Source: a virus. From it: a DNA stretch of 43,453 bases. Under the pieces are notes generated by a model. The model was not told where the DNA came from. It searched no databases and saw only the letters and a list, made by a program, of their open reading frames with translations. A program made the position numbers and the translations under genes. Below, in pieces: positions 25,488 through 32,939 of this stretch; the stretch's first letter is position 1, and every line of letters starts with the position of its first letter. The stretch spans positions 1 through 43,453 of the IMG/VR virus record IMGVR_UViG_3300009419_000001. One strand, given 5' to 3'.

Positions 25488-25515
25488 AGCATAGACTAAA
25501 AAAAGGATTAGTAAA
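25488..25515 (-). promoter_or_regulatory. Candidate sigma70-type promoter for the endolysin unit
   Basis: On the minus strand TTTACT (25515-25510), a 16-nt spacer and TATGCT (25493-25488) precede the 71-aa gene by about 25 nt. This is a reasonable match to -35/-10 elements. It was not tested. Confidence 0.4.
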
Positions 25516-25553
25516 ATTATTTTAAATTATTTTCATGTTGGCCTAAATTGATA

Positions 25554-25582
25554 TGTACGCTATCGGCTATCCGATATATAAT
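25554..25582 (+). promoter_or_regulatory. Promoter with operator-like palindrome
   Basis: A perfect TATAAT lies at 25577-25582, about 40 nt before the first gene of the plus-strand operon. Between the -35 area and the -10 sits the inverted repeat TATCGG-CTAT-CCGATA (25561-25576), placed so that a bound repressor would block RNA polymerase. The -35 box itself is weak (TGTACG at 17 bp spacing), so activation or an alternative contact is possible. Confidence 0.55.
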
Positions 25583-25620
25583 GAACACATCAAGACGATA
25601 ACCACACAGCGAGAAACAAC

Positions 25621-25818
25621 ATGAACACAATCACAACCGCACAATTAAACCAAGTAGCCGAGTTAATTGGCACAACAGACAAAAATGCAGTATTTGCAGC
25701 AGTATTAACAACATTAACAAATGCAGGAATTGCGGCAAATGTTGCTTTTGATATGTTGTTTGGTGCAGGCTCATTTAAAAAGTTTGCAGGCGATTTACAC
25801 GCCGCTTTAAATGCCTAA
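25621..25818 (+). CDS. Small helical protein, unknown function
   Basis: A 65-aa Ala/Thr-rich helical protein (first gene of a three-gene plus-strand unit). The leader has the recurrent sequence AGCGAGA before the start, seen again at 25860 and 37221, which may serve as an unusual ribosome site. No membrane segment or known motif is seen. The small size, tight repression-type promoter and location point to an early takeover protein, which is speculative. Confidence 0.6.
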   Translation: MNTITTAQLNQVAELIGTTDKNAVFAAVLTTLTNAGIAANVAFDMLFGAGSFKKFAGDLHAALNA

Positions 25819-25825
25819 ACCACCC

Positions 25826-25844
25826 CCGCACCTAAGACGTGCGG
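25826..25844 (+). other. Intercistronic RNA hairpin
   Basis: CCGCAC (25826-25831) and GTGCGG (25839-25844) form a 6-bp GC-rich stem with a 7-nt loop between the first and second genes of the operon. There is no U-tract, so mRNA stabilisation or processing is more likely than termination. Confidence 0.45.
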
Positions 25845-25874
25845 CATCAAACCAAACCTAGCGAGATAATCAAA

Positions 25875-26021
25875 ATGAACTACTTTACTCAAGACAACAC
25901 TGAAGGCTACACAAACCAAGAATTAGCAACAATGAACAAAGAAGTTGTTGAGTTGTTAAACGGCTCAACAGATGAGCAAGACATTAAAAACGCTTGCGAT
26001 AAAGTTGCAAACAACCACTAA
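25875..26021 (+). CDS. Small acidic protein, unknown function
   Basis: A 48-aa acidic, Asn/Asp/Glu-rich product. The start is ATG 25875, preceded by AGCGAGATAATCAAA. Its stop TAA overlaps the next start as TAATG. No motif is recognised. It is the second gene of the repressible operon and its translation is coupled to the third. Confidence 0.55.
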   Translation: MNYFTQDNTEGYTNQELATMNKEVVELLNGSTDEQDIKNACDKVANNH

Positions 26022-26200
26022 TGACCACCCGCACCACAGCCCACCGCGTAGCTGACACGCGGTACGGTGCTAAACTTAGTCAGAAAGTGATTAAGTTTAA
26101 CACTCAAAAGGCGGAGGATTTAGAACGCCTCCGCAAACTTCAAAACATACCCGATTTTGCAAATTGGGTAAAAAGCAAGATTGACGAATTGCCCGCTTAG
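26021..26200 (+). CDS. Small basic protein, unknown function
   Basis: A 59-aa basic protein (start ATG 26021 in a TAATG overlap, stop TAG 26198-26200). The N-terminus is Thr/Arg-rich, the middle helix (KAEDLERLRKLQNIPDFANW) is amphipathic, and the form resembles small phage DNA- or RNA-binding proteins of the ribbon/helix kind. The stop codon lies inside the terminator stem-loop. The function is unknown. Confidence 0.6.
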   Translation: MTTRTTAHRVADTRYGAKLSQKVIKFNTQKAEDLERLRKLQNIPDFANWVKSKIDELPA

Positions 26201-26212
26201 TGCGGGCTTTTT
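26191..26212 (+). terminator. Rho-independent terminator
   Basis: GCCCGC-TTAGT-GCGGGC followed by TTTTT. The stem starts within the last codons of the preceding gene and ends the plus-strand operon. Confidence 0.9.
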
Positions 26213-26213
26213 G

Positions 26214-26291
26214 CTACTTAAAGCAATCATAAGCCAATCTTAACCCGACAAATAACAAACAAAACCAAGCACCAACAAACATTAGCTCCAT
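26214..26291 (-). CDS. Tiny membrane peptide (25 aa)
   Basis: A 26-codon frame with ATG 26291-26289 overlapping the stop of the upstream gene as TAATG, ending TAG 26216-26214. The product is one hydrophobic helix (LMFVGAWFCLLFVGLRLAY). Only the coupling argues that it is real. Confidence 0.35.
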   Translation of the reverse strand: MELMFVGAWFCLLFVGLRLAYDCFK

Positions 26292-26806
26292 TATCGACTC
26301 TCTAACCACGTTAAGTATTTATCCATAAACGCTTGGTATTGCTCAGGCTTGCCATGCGTAAAATGCCCACCCGCCATGCTGACCTTGAAATTAACCTCAT
26401 TAGGCTCGCTAATATCCTGCACATATTTTAGCTGTACGATACTAGCTAACATAAAAACGTCTTGTATGCCGTCTATTCTCGCTTGTATTGACGTGTTTTT
26501 GTTTTGGCTAGGGTTTGTACCATCTTGCACTAATTCAGCGATATACTCAGCCTGTAACGCACATTGGCGTTCACGCTCTGCACATTCGCGGTGTTTACGG
26601 TCTAAATCCTTTTTTAATTCTTGAATATGCTCATCTCGTGGGTCGGGTCTATCATCAAAAAAACGTGCAACTTCGCTTTCAAGCCAAACATCAAACGCTA
26701 AATTTAGCGCATTTACGTTTTTTCGCGCATCGGTTTTGATAACGCCGACAAACTCTAAAAACTCGTTATAACGTGGGTGCATTTGCACAGGTAAAGACTG
26801 CATCAT
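26291..26806 (-). CDS. Hypothetical protein with central coiled coil
   Basis: A 171-aa protein with a strongly charged helical middle (EHIQELKKDLDRKHRECAER, about residues 60-80), probably a short coiled coil. It is flanked by an N-terminal hydrophobic segment (YNEFLEFVGVIKTDARKNVN) and a C-terminal helix ending YLTWLESR. No family is recognised. It overlaps the DUF3310 gene by 4 nt in the early minus-strand operon. Confidence 0.6.
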   Translation of the reverse strand: MMQSLPVQMHPRYNEFLEFVGVIKTDARKNVNALNLAFDVWLESEVARFFDDRPDPRDEHIQELKKDLDRKHRECAERERQCALQAEYIAELVQDGTNPSQNKNTSIQARIDGIQDVFMLASIVQLKYVQDISEPNEVNFKVSMAGGHFTHGKPEQYQAFMDKYLTWLESR

Positions 26807-27162
26807 TCCATCATCCCCAAAACCATATCTAAGGCCATAGTCAACCCGATGCGATTGCCAAACACAATATAATTAAAAAGCTGGCGCGTGTTGTCGTCTT
26901 GATATAAAGCGAGTGTGTCTAGTAAGTGATTAAGTTTTGCATAATCATTATTAGAATAATCGCGCATCGGATAGTTATTTAACTCGTCACGAATATACCA
27001 AGCTGCTTTTTTTAACTCTTGCCGTGAGTCATCTTTTTGACCTAATCGCCACAGGTATTTGATAGCATCGCCCCTGCTTGACGACACAATACGTTTAATC
27101 TGTATGCACTCGATTTTGCTTGGGTGCTGTGTGTAGTGTTTTGGGTTTATTGCATCGCTCAT
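26803..27162 (-). CDS. DUF3310 protein (phage nucleotide kinase-like annotation)
   Basis: This 119-aa protein has the DUF3310 signature at its N-terminus: INPKHYTQHPSKIECIQI, then GDAIKYLWRLGQKDDSRQEL and KKAAWYIRDELNN. Members are common in phage replication clusters and are often labelled nucleotide kinase, without firm enzymology. The extra C-terminal part (about 50 residues) is helical and specific to this protein. It overlaps both neighbours by 4 nt. Confidence 0.8.
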   Translation of the reverse strand: MSDAINPKHYTQHPSKIECIQIKRIVSSSRGDAIKYLWRLGQKDDSRQELKKAAWYIRDELNNYPMRDYSNNDYAKLNHLLDTLALYQDDNTRQLFNYIVFGNRIGLTMALDMVLGMME

Positions 27163-27560
27163 TGTTTTGCCCCTGTTTTATTTCTGTACGCTATCATTCG
27201 CAAGGCAGCTTGTTCAAACGTTATTTCGTTACGCTCTGCATTTTGTTGCAATGAGCGCGGATTAAGACCATTTTTTAATGCAATCGCCTTGCATGACCCT
27301 AAAACCACAAAGCCGCGTTTTGGGAAAAATCCCTCGCTGTGCCAGTGGATTTTATGATTCTTGCAAAACCTCCAAAGCGTAGGAGTCGCCACGCCAAAGA
27401 GTGTAGCGGCTCTGTTTAGTGATAACATTTGTGTCGATAATTTTTTCACATCTTCAACATTAAGTTTTTTCTGCCACGTTGTCGGTGTGGTTCGCGCCTT
27501 TTCAGCGTCCCACCCTAGTTCATTGATGCGGTAATGTATTGTGCGCTTTGATGGTCTCAT
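27159..27560 (-). CDS. HTH-like protein, paralogue of the next gene
   Basis: A 133-aa basic protein with a helix-turn-helix-like core LSLNRAATLFGVATPTLWRF (about residues 46-65), then KIHWHSEGFFPKRGF and LNPRSLQQNAERNEITFEQA. The same order (LS.NR.A...GV....L..F...H.I.W...G..FKRG...LNP....) is seen in the neighbouring 27557-28042 gene, so the two are diverged tandem duplicates. DNA binding is likely. No catalytic residues are obvious. Confidence 0.6.
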   Translation of the reverse strand: MRPSKRTIHYRINELGWDAEKARTTPTTWQKKLNVEDVKKLSTQMLSLNRAATLFGVATPTLWRFCKNHKIHWHSEGFFPKRGFVVLGSCKAIALKNGLNPRSLQQNAERNEITFEQAALRMIAYRNKTGAKQ

Positions 27561-28042
27561 TTTACTGCCCCCATCGCTAACGCTTCATCAAACGAGATAC
27601 CACGTCTTAACATTCTGTACATAACGGTATTTGGCTTTAATCCTGCTGCTAACGCGCGCTGTCTGTCGCTATTTGGATTAGTTTCACCACGTTTAAAACA
27701 ATAGCCTTTGCCGCGCCATTCAATACCGTGCTGATTGATAAAATAATATAATTTGTCAGGCGTTACACCCAAAACTATGGCACTACGATTGATTGATAAT
27801 CCTAACTTTTCAACGTCCATGACTTTATCCATGTCAAGAGTTGGATTGGTCTTTTTTTGCACCATGTCGCTTTTGATACGCTCATAATGCTGGCTTGACG
27901 ATAACGCCACGACTTTAGATTCATTTGCTAAAAAATGCACCAACTCAACCAACGCGCATATAGTGTCCTGCTGTGGCTTGTCTGACTTTTCGGCAACTTG
28001 CAAAGCGCGGTCTAGGATTTCTAATACTTTTGGGTTAATCAT
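27557..28042 (-). CDS. HTH-like protein, paralogue of the preceding gene
   Basis: A 161-aa protein. The C-terminal two thirds carry LSINRSAIVLGVTPDKLYYF, GIEWRGKGYCFKRGETNPNS and LRRGISFDEALAMGAVK, matching the adjacent gene. An N-terminal helical region of about 75 residues is unique to it. It probably binds DNA through the HTH-like core. It follows a 120-nt structured gap (28043-28163). Confidence 0.6.
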   Translation of the reverse strand: MINPKVLEILDRALQVAEKSDKPQQDTICALVELVHFLANESKVVALSSSQHYERIKSDMVQKKTNPTLDMDKVMDVEKLGLSINRSAIVLGVTPDKLYYFINQHGIEWRGKGYCFKRGETNPNSDRQRALAAGLKPNTVMYRMLRRGISFDEALAMGAVK

Positions 28043-28081
28043 TTTTGATACGCCTTGTTATACGCCTTAGAAAAAAAGATT

Positions 28082-28137
28082 GCCGCAACGTCTAAGGCGT
28101 AAGACTCACACTGGGTAATTAGTCCAATGCTTGCGGC
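28082..28137. other. Structured intergenic element
   Basis: GCCGCAA (28082-28088) and TTGCGGC (28131-28137) are perfect 7-bp arms enclosing 42 nt, with an inner GACT/AGTC stem (28103-28106 and 28121-28124). It fills the gap between the VRR-NUC gene and the paralogue gene. It lacks the constant CUAG and GAAAA segments of the three-way-junction motif. It may be a leader structure. Confidence 0.4.
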
Positions 28138-28163
28138 GAAACCATTTTAGCAAATTTAGCTTG

Positions 28164-28607
28164 TTAGTTTGGGACAATGTAGTAGTTTTCGATTGTTTTG
28201 ATAGCCTCATTTGCTGAATAACAAACGGCTGTTTTATAGCCTAATAACTCGACTTTGTTTAAAAACCAATGCTGATTTTCAGACAATCGGCCTTTGTCGC
28301 TTTTCATCTCAATAAATAAACCGTGATAACCACCCATTGGCACAGGCAAAAACAAATCAGGGATGCCGCTTAACATTCCTTGTTGTTTGGCTTTTATCGC
28401 TTGTAATGCCGATAATTTAACGCCGTTAAGCGAACAGTGAAGCAAGTCTAGATTCGGGTATTTACCCGTTTTATATGCCCACTTTGCCCACTCTACAACC
28501 TGTTGCTGATAGTTTGCCTCAGTGTGTTTTGTGGTTTTTTTAGTGCGTGATGGTTTAATGAGCGGCTGCTTTGATATGGCTTTATCAATCATTGTTTTTA
28601 GTGTCAT
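28164..28607 (-). CDS. VRR-NUC domain nuclease
   Basis: A 147-aa protein starting at ATG 28607, close behind the helicase stop. The VRR-NUC fold is indicated by the N-terminal TEANYQQQVVEWAKWAYKTG with its conserved Glu, the central GIPDLFLPVPMGGYHGLFIE leading to the catalytic MK of the D...ExK motif, and SENQHWFLNKVELLGYKTAV. Such phage nucleases are thought to resolve branched replication or recombination intermediates. It sits in the replication operon. Confidence 0.85.
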   Translation of the reverse strand: MTLKTMIDKAISKQPLIKPSRTKKTTKHTEANYQQQVVEWAKWAYKTGKYPNLDLLHCSLNGVKLSALQAIKAKQQGMLSGIPDLFLPVPMGGYHGLFIEMKSDKGRLSENQHWFLNKVELLGYKTAVCYSANEAIKTIENYYIVPN

Positions 28608-28608
28608 G

Positions 28609-29898
28609 TTATACAACCAAAATTAGATAAGTTTTAGGACGTGTTACTGCAACATACAAACACTGCAAAGCCTCGCTACGATTACGCATTGTGAGTATGT
28701 CTGCAACATCAACGATAGCAACATCAAACGTGCTTCCCTGTGCCTTGTGTACTGTTGACGCGACACATGGCCTAAGCTCGGCTATTTCATCGCGTATTTT
28801 ATAGCCGTGTGCGCTTGCCTCTAGTGATTTTTCAAGGGCATCGGCTTTTGTTTTAAAATCGGTTGTTAGTCCTGCTTGTGCTTTAAACTTTTCAAACAGT
28901 CTAAAAAATCCGATTTCTCGGTTTTGCTTTTCTTTGATGTCAATCGCGGCAAAAACTGTCAACTCATCATCTAGGGTAACAGGACAACAGGTAATCCCGT
29001 GTAATTTTGTGACTTCGCCGATGTGGGTTATATTGCCCTCGTGATTGTTGTTAATTACGCCTTGTATGCCTGTTAATGATGTCACTGGCTCACCAACAAC
29101 AAAGCCTTGTACGTCTCGCCCGTGTAACTGCTGCCTAATCTCAGTCATGTGTTTGTCGATTGTGTCATTACGATACGCAAGATACCGACAATCTAAACCG
29201 TTTTTAATTGCATCGGCGCAATAGTCGGCAATCTCGCTTTTTGCAATCATGCCAATTTTTTCGGCGTTTTTGTCGTACTCATTAACCATCTCAACAACAT
29301 CTCCCACGGTAATATGCACACAGGCCTCCATAACGCGCCGTAATGCTTCGCTAAGGTCAATTATGGGATTACCTACACCCTGCCTAATAACCTCGCTTAA
29401 ATGCGCTCTATGCGCGATTGACGCAAAGACGGGACTTAGTGCGCCGTTACCGCTTGCAGGTGGTAACTGTGCAGGGTCGCCAACATAAACAATACTGGCT
29501 GTTGGTGCTGCTTGGTTAATATCATCAAACAATTCCCCATCAATCATCGAACATTCATCAATAATCAAAATCCCGTATATTTCTTTAGTGGGTCGGCTAA
29601 ACGTCATTGTACCGCCACCTTGACGCTGTGGACGCTTGCCTAATGCTTTGTGAATTGTCGTGACTCTCACGTTTTCGCTAACAATACCGTTTGTCTCAAG
29701 CATGGCAGATAACACGGCAGCCGCTTTGTGTGTTGGCGTAGCTATGGTGATAAGTTTGTGAGACAGCGATTTTATAACGGTGGCGATGGTTGTACTTTTG
29801 CCTGTACCTGCAAAGCCAGTTAATAACACGGGTTGTTTGTTGGCTATACATTCGCAAATAGTATTAAAAGCAATTTGCTGCTTTGGAGTAAGTTTCAT
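28609..29898 (-). CDS. RecD/Dda-like SF1 DNA helicase
   Basis: About 429 aa starting at ATG 29898, chosen because AAGG lies 8 nt upstream. SF1 motifs run in order: Walker A GFAGTGKST (28-36), motif Ia ATPTHKAA, Walker B IIDECSM, motif III GDPAQLPP, and late motifs ASTVHKAQGSTFD and LYVAVTRPK. It is a 5'-3' helicase of the phage Dda/RecD2 kind, acting in replication or recombination. A three-way-junction RNA element lies 39 nt before its start. Confidence 0.88.
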   Translation of the reverse strand: MKLTPKQQIAFNTICECIANKQPVLLTGFAGTGKSTTIATVIKSLSHKLITIATPTHKAAAVLSAMLETNGIVSENVRVTTIHKALGKRPQRQGGGTMTFSRPTKEIYGILIIDECSMIDGELFDDINQAAPTASIVYVGDPAQLPPASGNGALSPVFASIAHRAHLSEVIRQGVGNPIIDLSEALRRVMEACVHITVGDVVEMVNEYDKNAEKIGMIAKSEIADYCADAIKNGLDCRYLAYRNDTIDKHMTEIRQQLHGRDVQGFVVGEPVTSLTGIQGVINNNHEGNITHIGEVTKLHGITCCPVTLDDELTVFAAIDIKEKQNREIGFFRLFEKFKAQAGLTTDFKTKADALEKSLEASAHGYKIRDEIAELRPCVASTVHKAQGSTFDVAIVDVADILTMRNRSEALQCLYVAVTRPKTYLILVV

Positions 29899-29936
29899 AT
29901 TGTTGGCCTTCATTACTGGCAATCATTCAAGAATTG

Positions 29937-29989
29937 AAGCGGCTGTGAGTGAATGACTCTCACTTTTCGGGAGCTACCCTAGCCGCCTT
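29937..29989 (-). ncRNA. Three-way-junction RNA motif, copy B
   Basis: On the minus strand P1 is AAGGCGGC/GCCGCUU (5 Watson-Crick pairs plus a wobble). Then come UA, P2 GGG-UAGCU-CCC, GAAAA, P3 GUGAG-AGUCAUUCA-CUCAC, and A before the P1 return. It lies in the leader of the RecD-like helicase gene. P1 and P2 differ from copies A and C but keep pairing, while CUAG and CGAAAAGU are kept. Confidence 0.55.
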
Positions 29990-30098
29990 GTTATTATCGC
30001 GTTTTTAGTGTGTGTTTTATAATAACTTTTACTTATAAAGAATCATTTTTATATAAGTTTTATAGAATCGTCCCGCTTTTTATGTTTATGTCAATTAG

Positions 30099-30148
30099 TG
30101 GGACGGCTGCAAGCCTTGCGGCTGTAAGGCTAGAGTCGAATCGTCCCA
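30099..30148. repeat. 50-nt TGGGACG...CGTCCCA structured repeat, copy 1
   Basis: 7-bp inverted arms (30099-30105 and 30142-30148) enclose an inner hairpin that on the minus strand reads AGCC-GCAA-GGCT, with a GNRA loop. It lies in the 487-nt gap between the primase and helicase genes. Copy 2 starts 183 bp further on and shares the arms and the inner TTACAGCCGCAAGG. The gap also has an (AT)n run at about 30165-30181. It may belong to the replication origin or to an mRNA structure. Confidence 0.5.
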
Positions 30149-30281
30149 ACGTAATGTCCCGCGTTATATATATATATATATTACTTACAGAGAGAGAGCA
30201 TTGTATTAAGGTTTTTAGTGGATTTTGTTAAAAGACGACAAATTTTTCTAAATTTGTTTTTGTAGTGGGTCACGTTGACGT

Positions 30282-30332
30282 TGGGACGTTTCTCTTGCAG
30301 CCCTTGCGGCTGTAAGCGTGAGTCCCGTCCCA
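30282..30332. repeat. 51-nt TGGGACG...CGTCCCA structured repeat, copy 2
   Basis: The same arms (30282-30288 and 30326-30332) and the same inner TTACAGCCGCAAGG on the minus strand as copy 1, with different connecting bases. It lies about 80 nt downstream of the primase stop. The stretch between the copies and up to 30409 holds no convincing gene. Confidence 0.5.
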
Positions 30333-30409
30333 GTGCTGTCCCAATTTATAGAAACGGCACAGGGTGCAAAAAGATAGGGCTAGAATCATTCCAGCCCTTC
30401 AACATTAAC

Positions 30410-32710
30410 TTATTTAGACGCGTTATTGCAATCACTTTTAAAGAAAACAGGCATAAAATAACGAACAGCCTTGCCCTCCTTTTTTTCGATGATTTTCTCT
30501 TGACCTTGCAGCTTGGCCAATAGTTCTAGTTTTTGCACCGCGTCCATGTTTCTAAATGCTCTGTGTTTTCTGCCAATGTCACGGCTTGATGCGCCTTTTT
30601 TGCCAAAATCATATACAACGTTTAGAACTTCCTCTTCAATTCCTATCTCCTCATCTAGTCCGTTAATCTCTAATCGTGAGAGTAACTTCTCTAAATGAAA
30701 CACAATCCAATTGCTACACCATTGCACAATGGACTCGTTGATAGTTGGCTGGCTTGGTTTATTAAACGCACCCAATGCCACGCATAAACGCTTAAAACTA
30801 CCGCACCACCCTAAAGCCACGCCTACCAAGTCCTTACGCTCATCGCTGCTACAAGTGGCCTTAATGCGGTTTAGCGCATGAGTAAACAAGGTGGCGGTGT
30901 TGTCGCAATCAAAGACGGCGATTTTTTGGGTCGGATTCATCGATGCAATATCAATAAAATCGCCGCCTGTGTTTTTGATTGCAGCAACAACAACCTTAAC
31001 ATTTGTTGGAAATGGTGCATCAAAGTCTCGCTCACACGTTACGCTGTCGCCACCATCTGCAATCATTAAACGCTGTAGGCTACCGATGCTGTATTGGTCA
31101 CGCTGTGCGACAAAATCAATGTGTTTGTAACTCATTAAACTGAGCATAGTTAAAGAAGGGCGATAGATATTATATTCCGAGATATGTTTATCACCGTCCC
31201 CATCCTTTTTGCCAAAATTCGCGCCTATGCTGTCTTTATCTAAATACAGTGTGTTGTTTAGATAAACCTCATTGATAGCACTTAACGCGCCTTGTATTGC
31301 GCCTGATTGCTGTTTTTTACCAAAGTTAATCATGGTTGCGTAGTCATCTGTCGCCCAAAACATACGCGGCATCATAAGCAATTGTTTGTGCAAACAGGTC
31401 GAACCGCTAATTTTAGTCCCACGGATAATCTGTCTATCACCACACGCATCAATTGCACTGTTTAAAATGCCCTTGAGCGGCTGTATCTGCCCTGCCGAGT
31501 CTGCTGCAATGGCCAAAAACGCGCTTGAGCTTGTACCGTCTTTTAAACGTACACAACGGCTCGCCATTGCACAGGCAAATGATAAAGTCGCTTGCACAAT
31601 AGAATACTTCGGGGCTGTGCCTATTTGCCCTTTAATCCATGCCGCCACCTCGTTTAATACTTCAACTGGCAAGCTGCAATCAATCTTTACATTGTCAACT
31701 TGCACAGGTTTTAACTCGACAACATTGGCACTTAAAAACGCATCACCGATTACCTTGCCCTGTTCCAGTAACGTTTCATCTTCGGGCGGTTTTTTGTAAT
31801 CCATATCTAACAACAAAGCCGCCTCTTTTACTGCTGCTTTTAAATCGTTGTTGTGTTGATAATACAAATACACACCAAATGCCGTATGTGCGTAACCATC
31901 GCCTAACGGGTCGCTTGCATGGTGAATATAAACCTTATCTACACCCTCACCTGTCAACAAAATACAACCTGCCAATTTACTTTTAGAGTGTGGACTCAAT
32001 AGCCGTGTTTTGGTGATACGTTTATAGCCATAATTGCCTAAAATGCTCGCTAGTGGCATTCTTTTATTAAACGTACCAATCACATCATTATCACTATTAA
32101 ACACGCGCACAGGTGCGGATTGTGCTTTATAGTCCTCTTTTTCAATATGCCACGGACACGCACTTTTAAGCACATCTTTGGCAATATCCCATTGCGTCCA
32201 AATATTCAATAATTCAGGCGGCAATGTTGGCAAGTTTGACCAATCACCCACCCACAAATAAGGATTGCCAGTATCTGGGTGAATAGATGGCGGTAAAACG
32301 TCCTGTGTTAAACCGCCGCGCAACTCAAAAACAACGTCCGATTCTTTTGGGTTGTGTTCGCTTGGCCAGTTAAGAGCATGGCGTTTCAACTCGATACCTG
32401 CGGGTGCTTTAAAAATCAATTTAGAGCGATTCTCGCGGCCTGATTCAATTCGCACACCATCGCGCATCAATTGCGCCAAATCAACGCCTACGGACCCAAG
32501 TGCAATTTGTGAGTGTTCGATGTTGTCAATGTCTAGCGTACAAGTACCGCTCAAACCGTGAATTAAACCAATGCCGTTATGGTCAAACAAGTTTAAATCA
32601 GTAACTGGATTTTGTTCCCACTTATCTTGAAACGGTTTTTTGCCACGCACTAAGCACAATTTAAAACCATGAGCGACATAACTTGACGCTGCTTCTTTAT
32701 TGTTTTGCAT
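30410..32710 (-). CDS. Primase-polymerase/DUF3987-like replication protein
   Basis: This 766-aa protein has an N-terminal prim-pol (archaeo-eukaryotic primase) domain: KKPFQDKWEQNPVTDLNLFD, the acidic motif in GTCTLDIDNIEHSQ, then GLTQDVLPPSIHPDTGNPYL around residues 130-155. The remainder resembles the DUF3987-type helicase portion, with IAADSAGQIQPLKG in the place of Walker A; the site lacks the normal Gly-Lys-Ser/Thr, so ATPase activity is doubtful. A C-terminal helical domain (about 690-750) resembles a winged helix. It is the main replication initiator candidate. Confidence 0.75.
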   Translation of the reverse strand: MQNNKEAASSYVAHGFKLCLVRGKKPFQDKWEQNPVTDLNLFDHNGIGLIHGLSGTCTLDIDNIEHSQIALGSVGVDLAQLMRDGVRIESGRENRSKLIFKAPAGIELKRHALNWPSEHNPKESDVVFELRGGLTQDVLPPSIHPDTGNPYLWVGDWSNLPTLPPELLNIWTQWDIAKDVLKSACPWHIEKEDYKAQSAPVRVFNSDNDVIGTFNKRMPLASILGNYGYKRITKTRLLSPHSKSKLAGCILLTGEGVDKVYIHHASDPLGDGYAHTAFGVYLYYQHNNDLKAAVKEAALLLDMDYKKPPEDETLLEQGKVIGDAFLSANVVELKPVQVDNVKIDCSLPVEVLNEVAAWIKGQIGTAPKYSIVQATLSFACAMASRCVRLKDGTSSSAFLAIAADSAGQIQPLKGILNSAIDACGDRQIIRGTKISGSTCLHKQLLMMPRMFWATDDYATMINFGKKQQSGAIQGALSAINEVYLNNTLYLDKDSIGANFGKKDGDGDKHISEYNIYRPSLTMLSLMSYKHIDFVAQRDQYSIGSLQRLMIADGGDSVTCERDFDAPFPTNVKVVVAAIKNTGGDFIDIASMNPTQKIAVFDCDNTATLFTHALNRIKATCSSDERKDLVGVALGWCGSFKRLCVALGAFNKPSQPTINESIVQWCSNWIVFHLEKLLSRLEINGLDEEIGIEEEVLNVVYDFGKKGASSRDIGRKHRAFRNMDAVQKLELLAKLQGQEKIIEKKEGKAVRYFMPVFFKSDCNNASK

Positions 32711-32879
32711 TTTCTAATTGTCCTTCTAAATAGTCAGAGAGTTTTTTAACAGTAGGATAAGCAACATTTTTACCTTTAGCCAATCGGAAAATTGTCGCCT
32801 CGCCTATTCCTGCTTTTTTAGCAACAACAGACAAATGTCTGTCTTCTAATAGTTTTTTAATTTGTTCAACAGTTAGCAT
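32697..32879 (-). CDS. XRE-family HTH repressor
   Basis: A 60-aa single-domain regulator. The helix-turn-helix is VVAKKAGIGEATIFRLAKGK (residues 18-37). ATG 32879 has AAGGTG 6 nt upstream, which decides the start. It overlaps the primase start by 14 nt and is first in that operon. It likely binds the GTGATTGAC palindrome halves at 32902-32943 that overlap both divergent promoters, and so switches between the two early units. Confidence 0.8.
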   Translation of the reverse strand: MLTVEQIKKLLEDRHLSVVAKKAGIGEATIFRLAKGKNVAYPTVKKLSDYLEGQLENAKQ

Positions 32880-32905
32880 TTTTTCACCTTTTAAACAGTT
32901 TGTGA

Positions 32906-32934
32906 TTGACACAATAAAACTTTATGACTAATAT
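32906..32934 (+). promoter_or_regulatory. Early rightward promoter
   Basis: TTGACA (32906-32911), a 17-bp spacer and TAATAT (32929-32934): a near-consensus sigma70 promoter for DUF669, the recombinase and the helicase. Confidence 0.8.
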
Positions 32935-32939
32935 GTCAA
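32911..32939 (-). promoter_or_regulatory. Early leftward promoter
   Basis: On the minus strand TTGACA (32939-32934), a 17-bp spacer and TATTGT (32916-32911) lead into the XRE repressor and primase. It shares almost every base with the rightward promoter, so both cannot be occupied at once. Confidence 0.7.

Noticed and set aside
30165-30181. (AT)n run as a proven replication origin
   Set aside because: An AT run alone is not enough. No iterons or DnaA boxes were identified by eye, so it is mentioned only as a possibility.
30010-30231. Plus-strand open frame in the primase-helicase gap
   Set aside because: It has a poor start context, low-complexity sequence from the AT-rich gap and overlap with the structured repeat.
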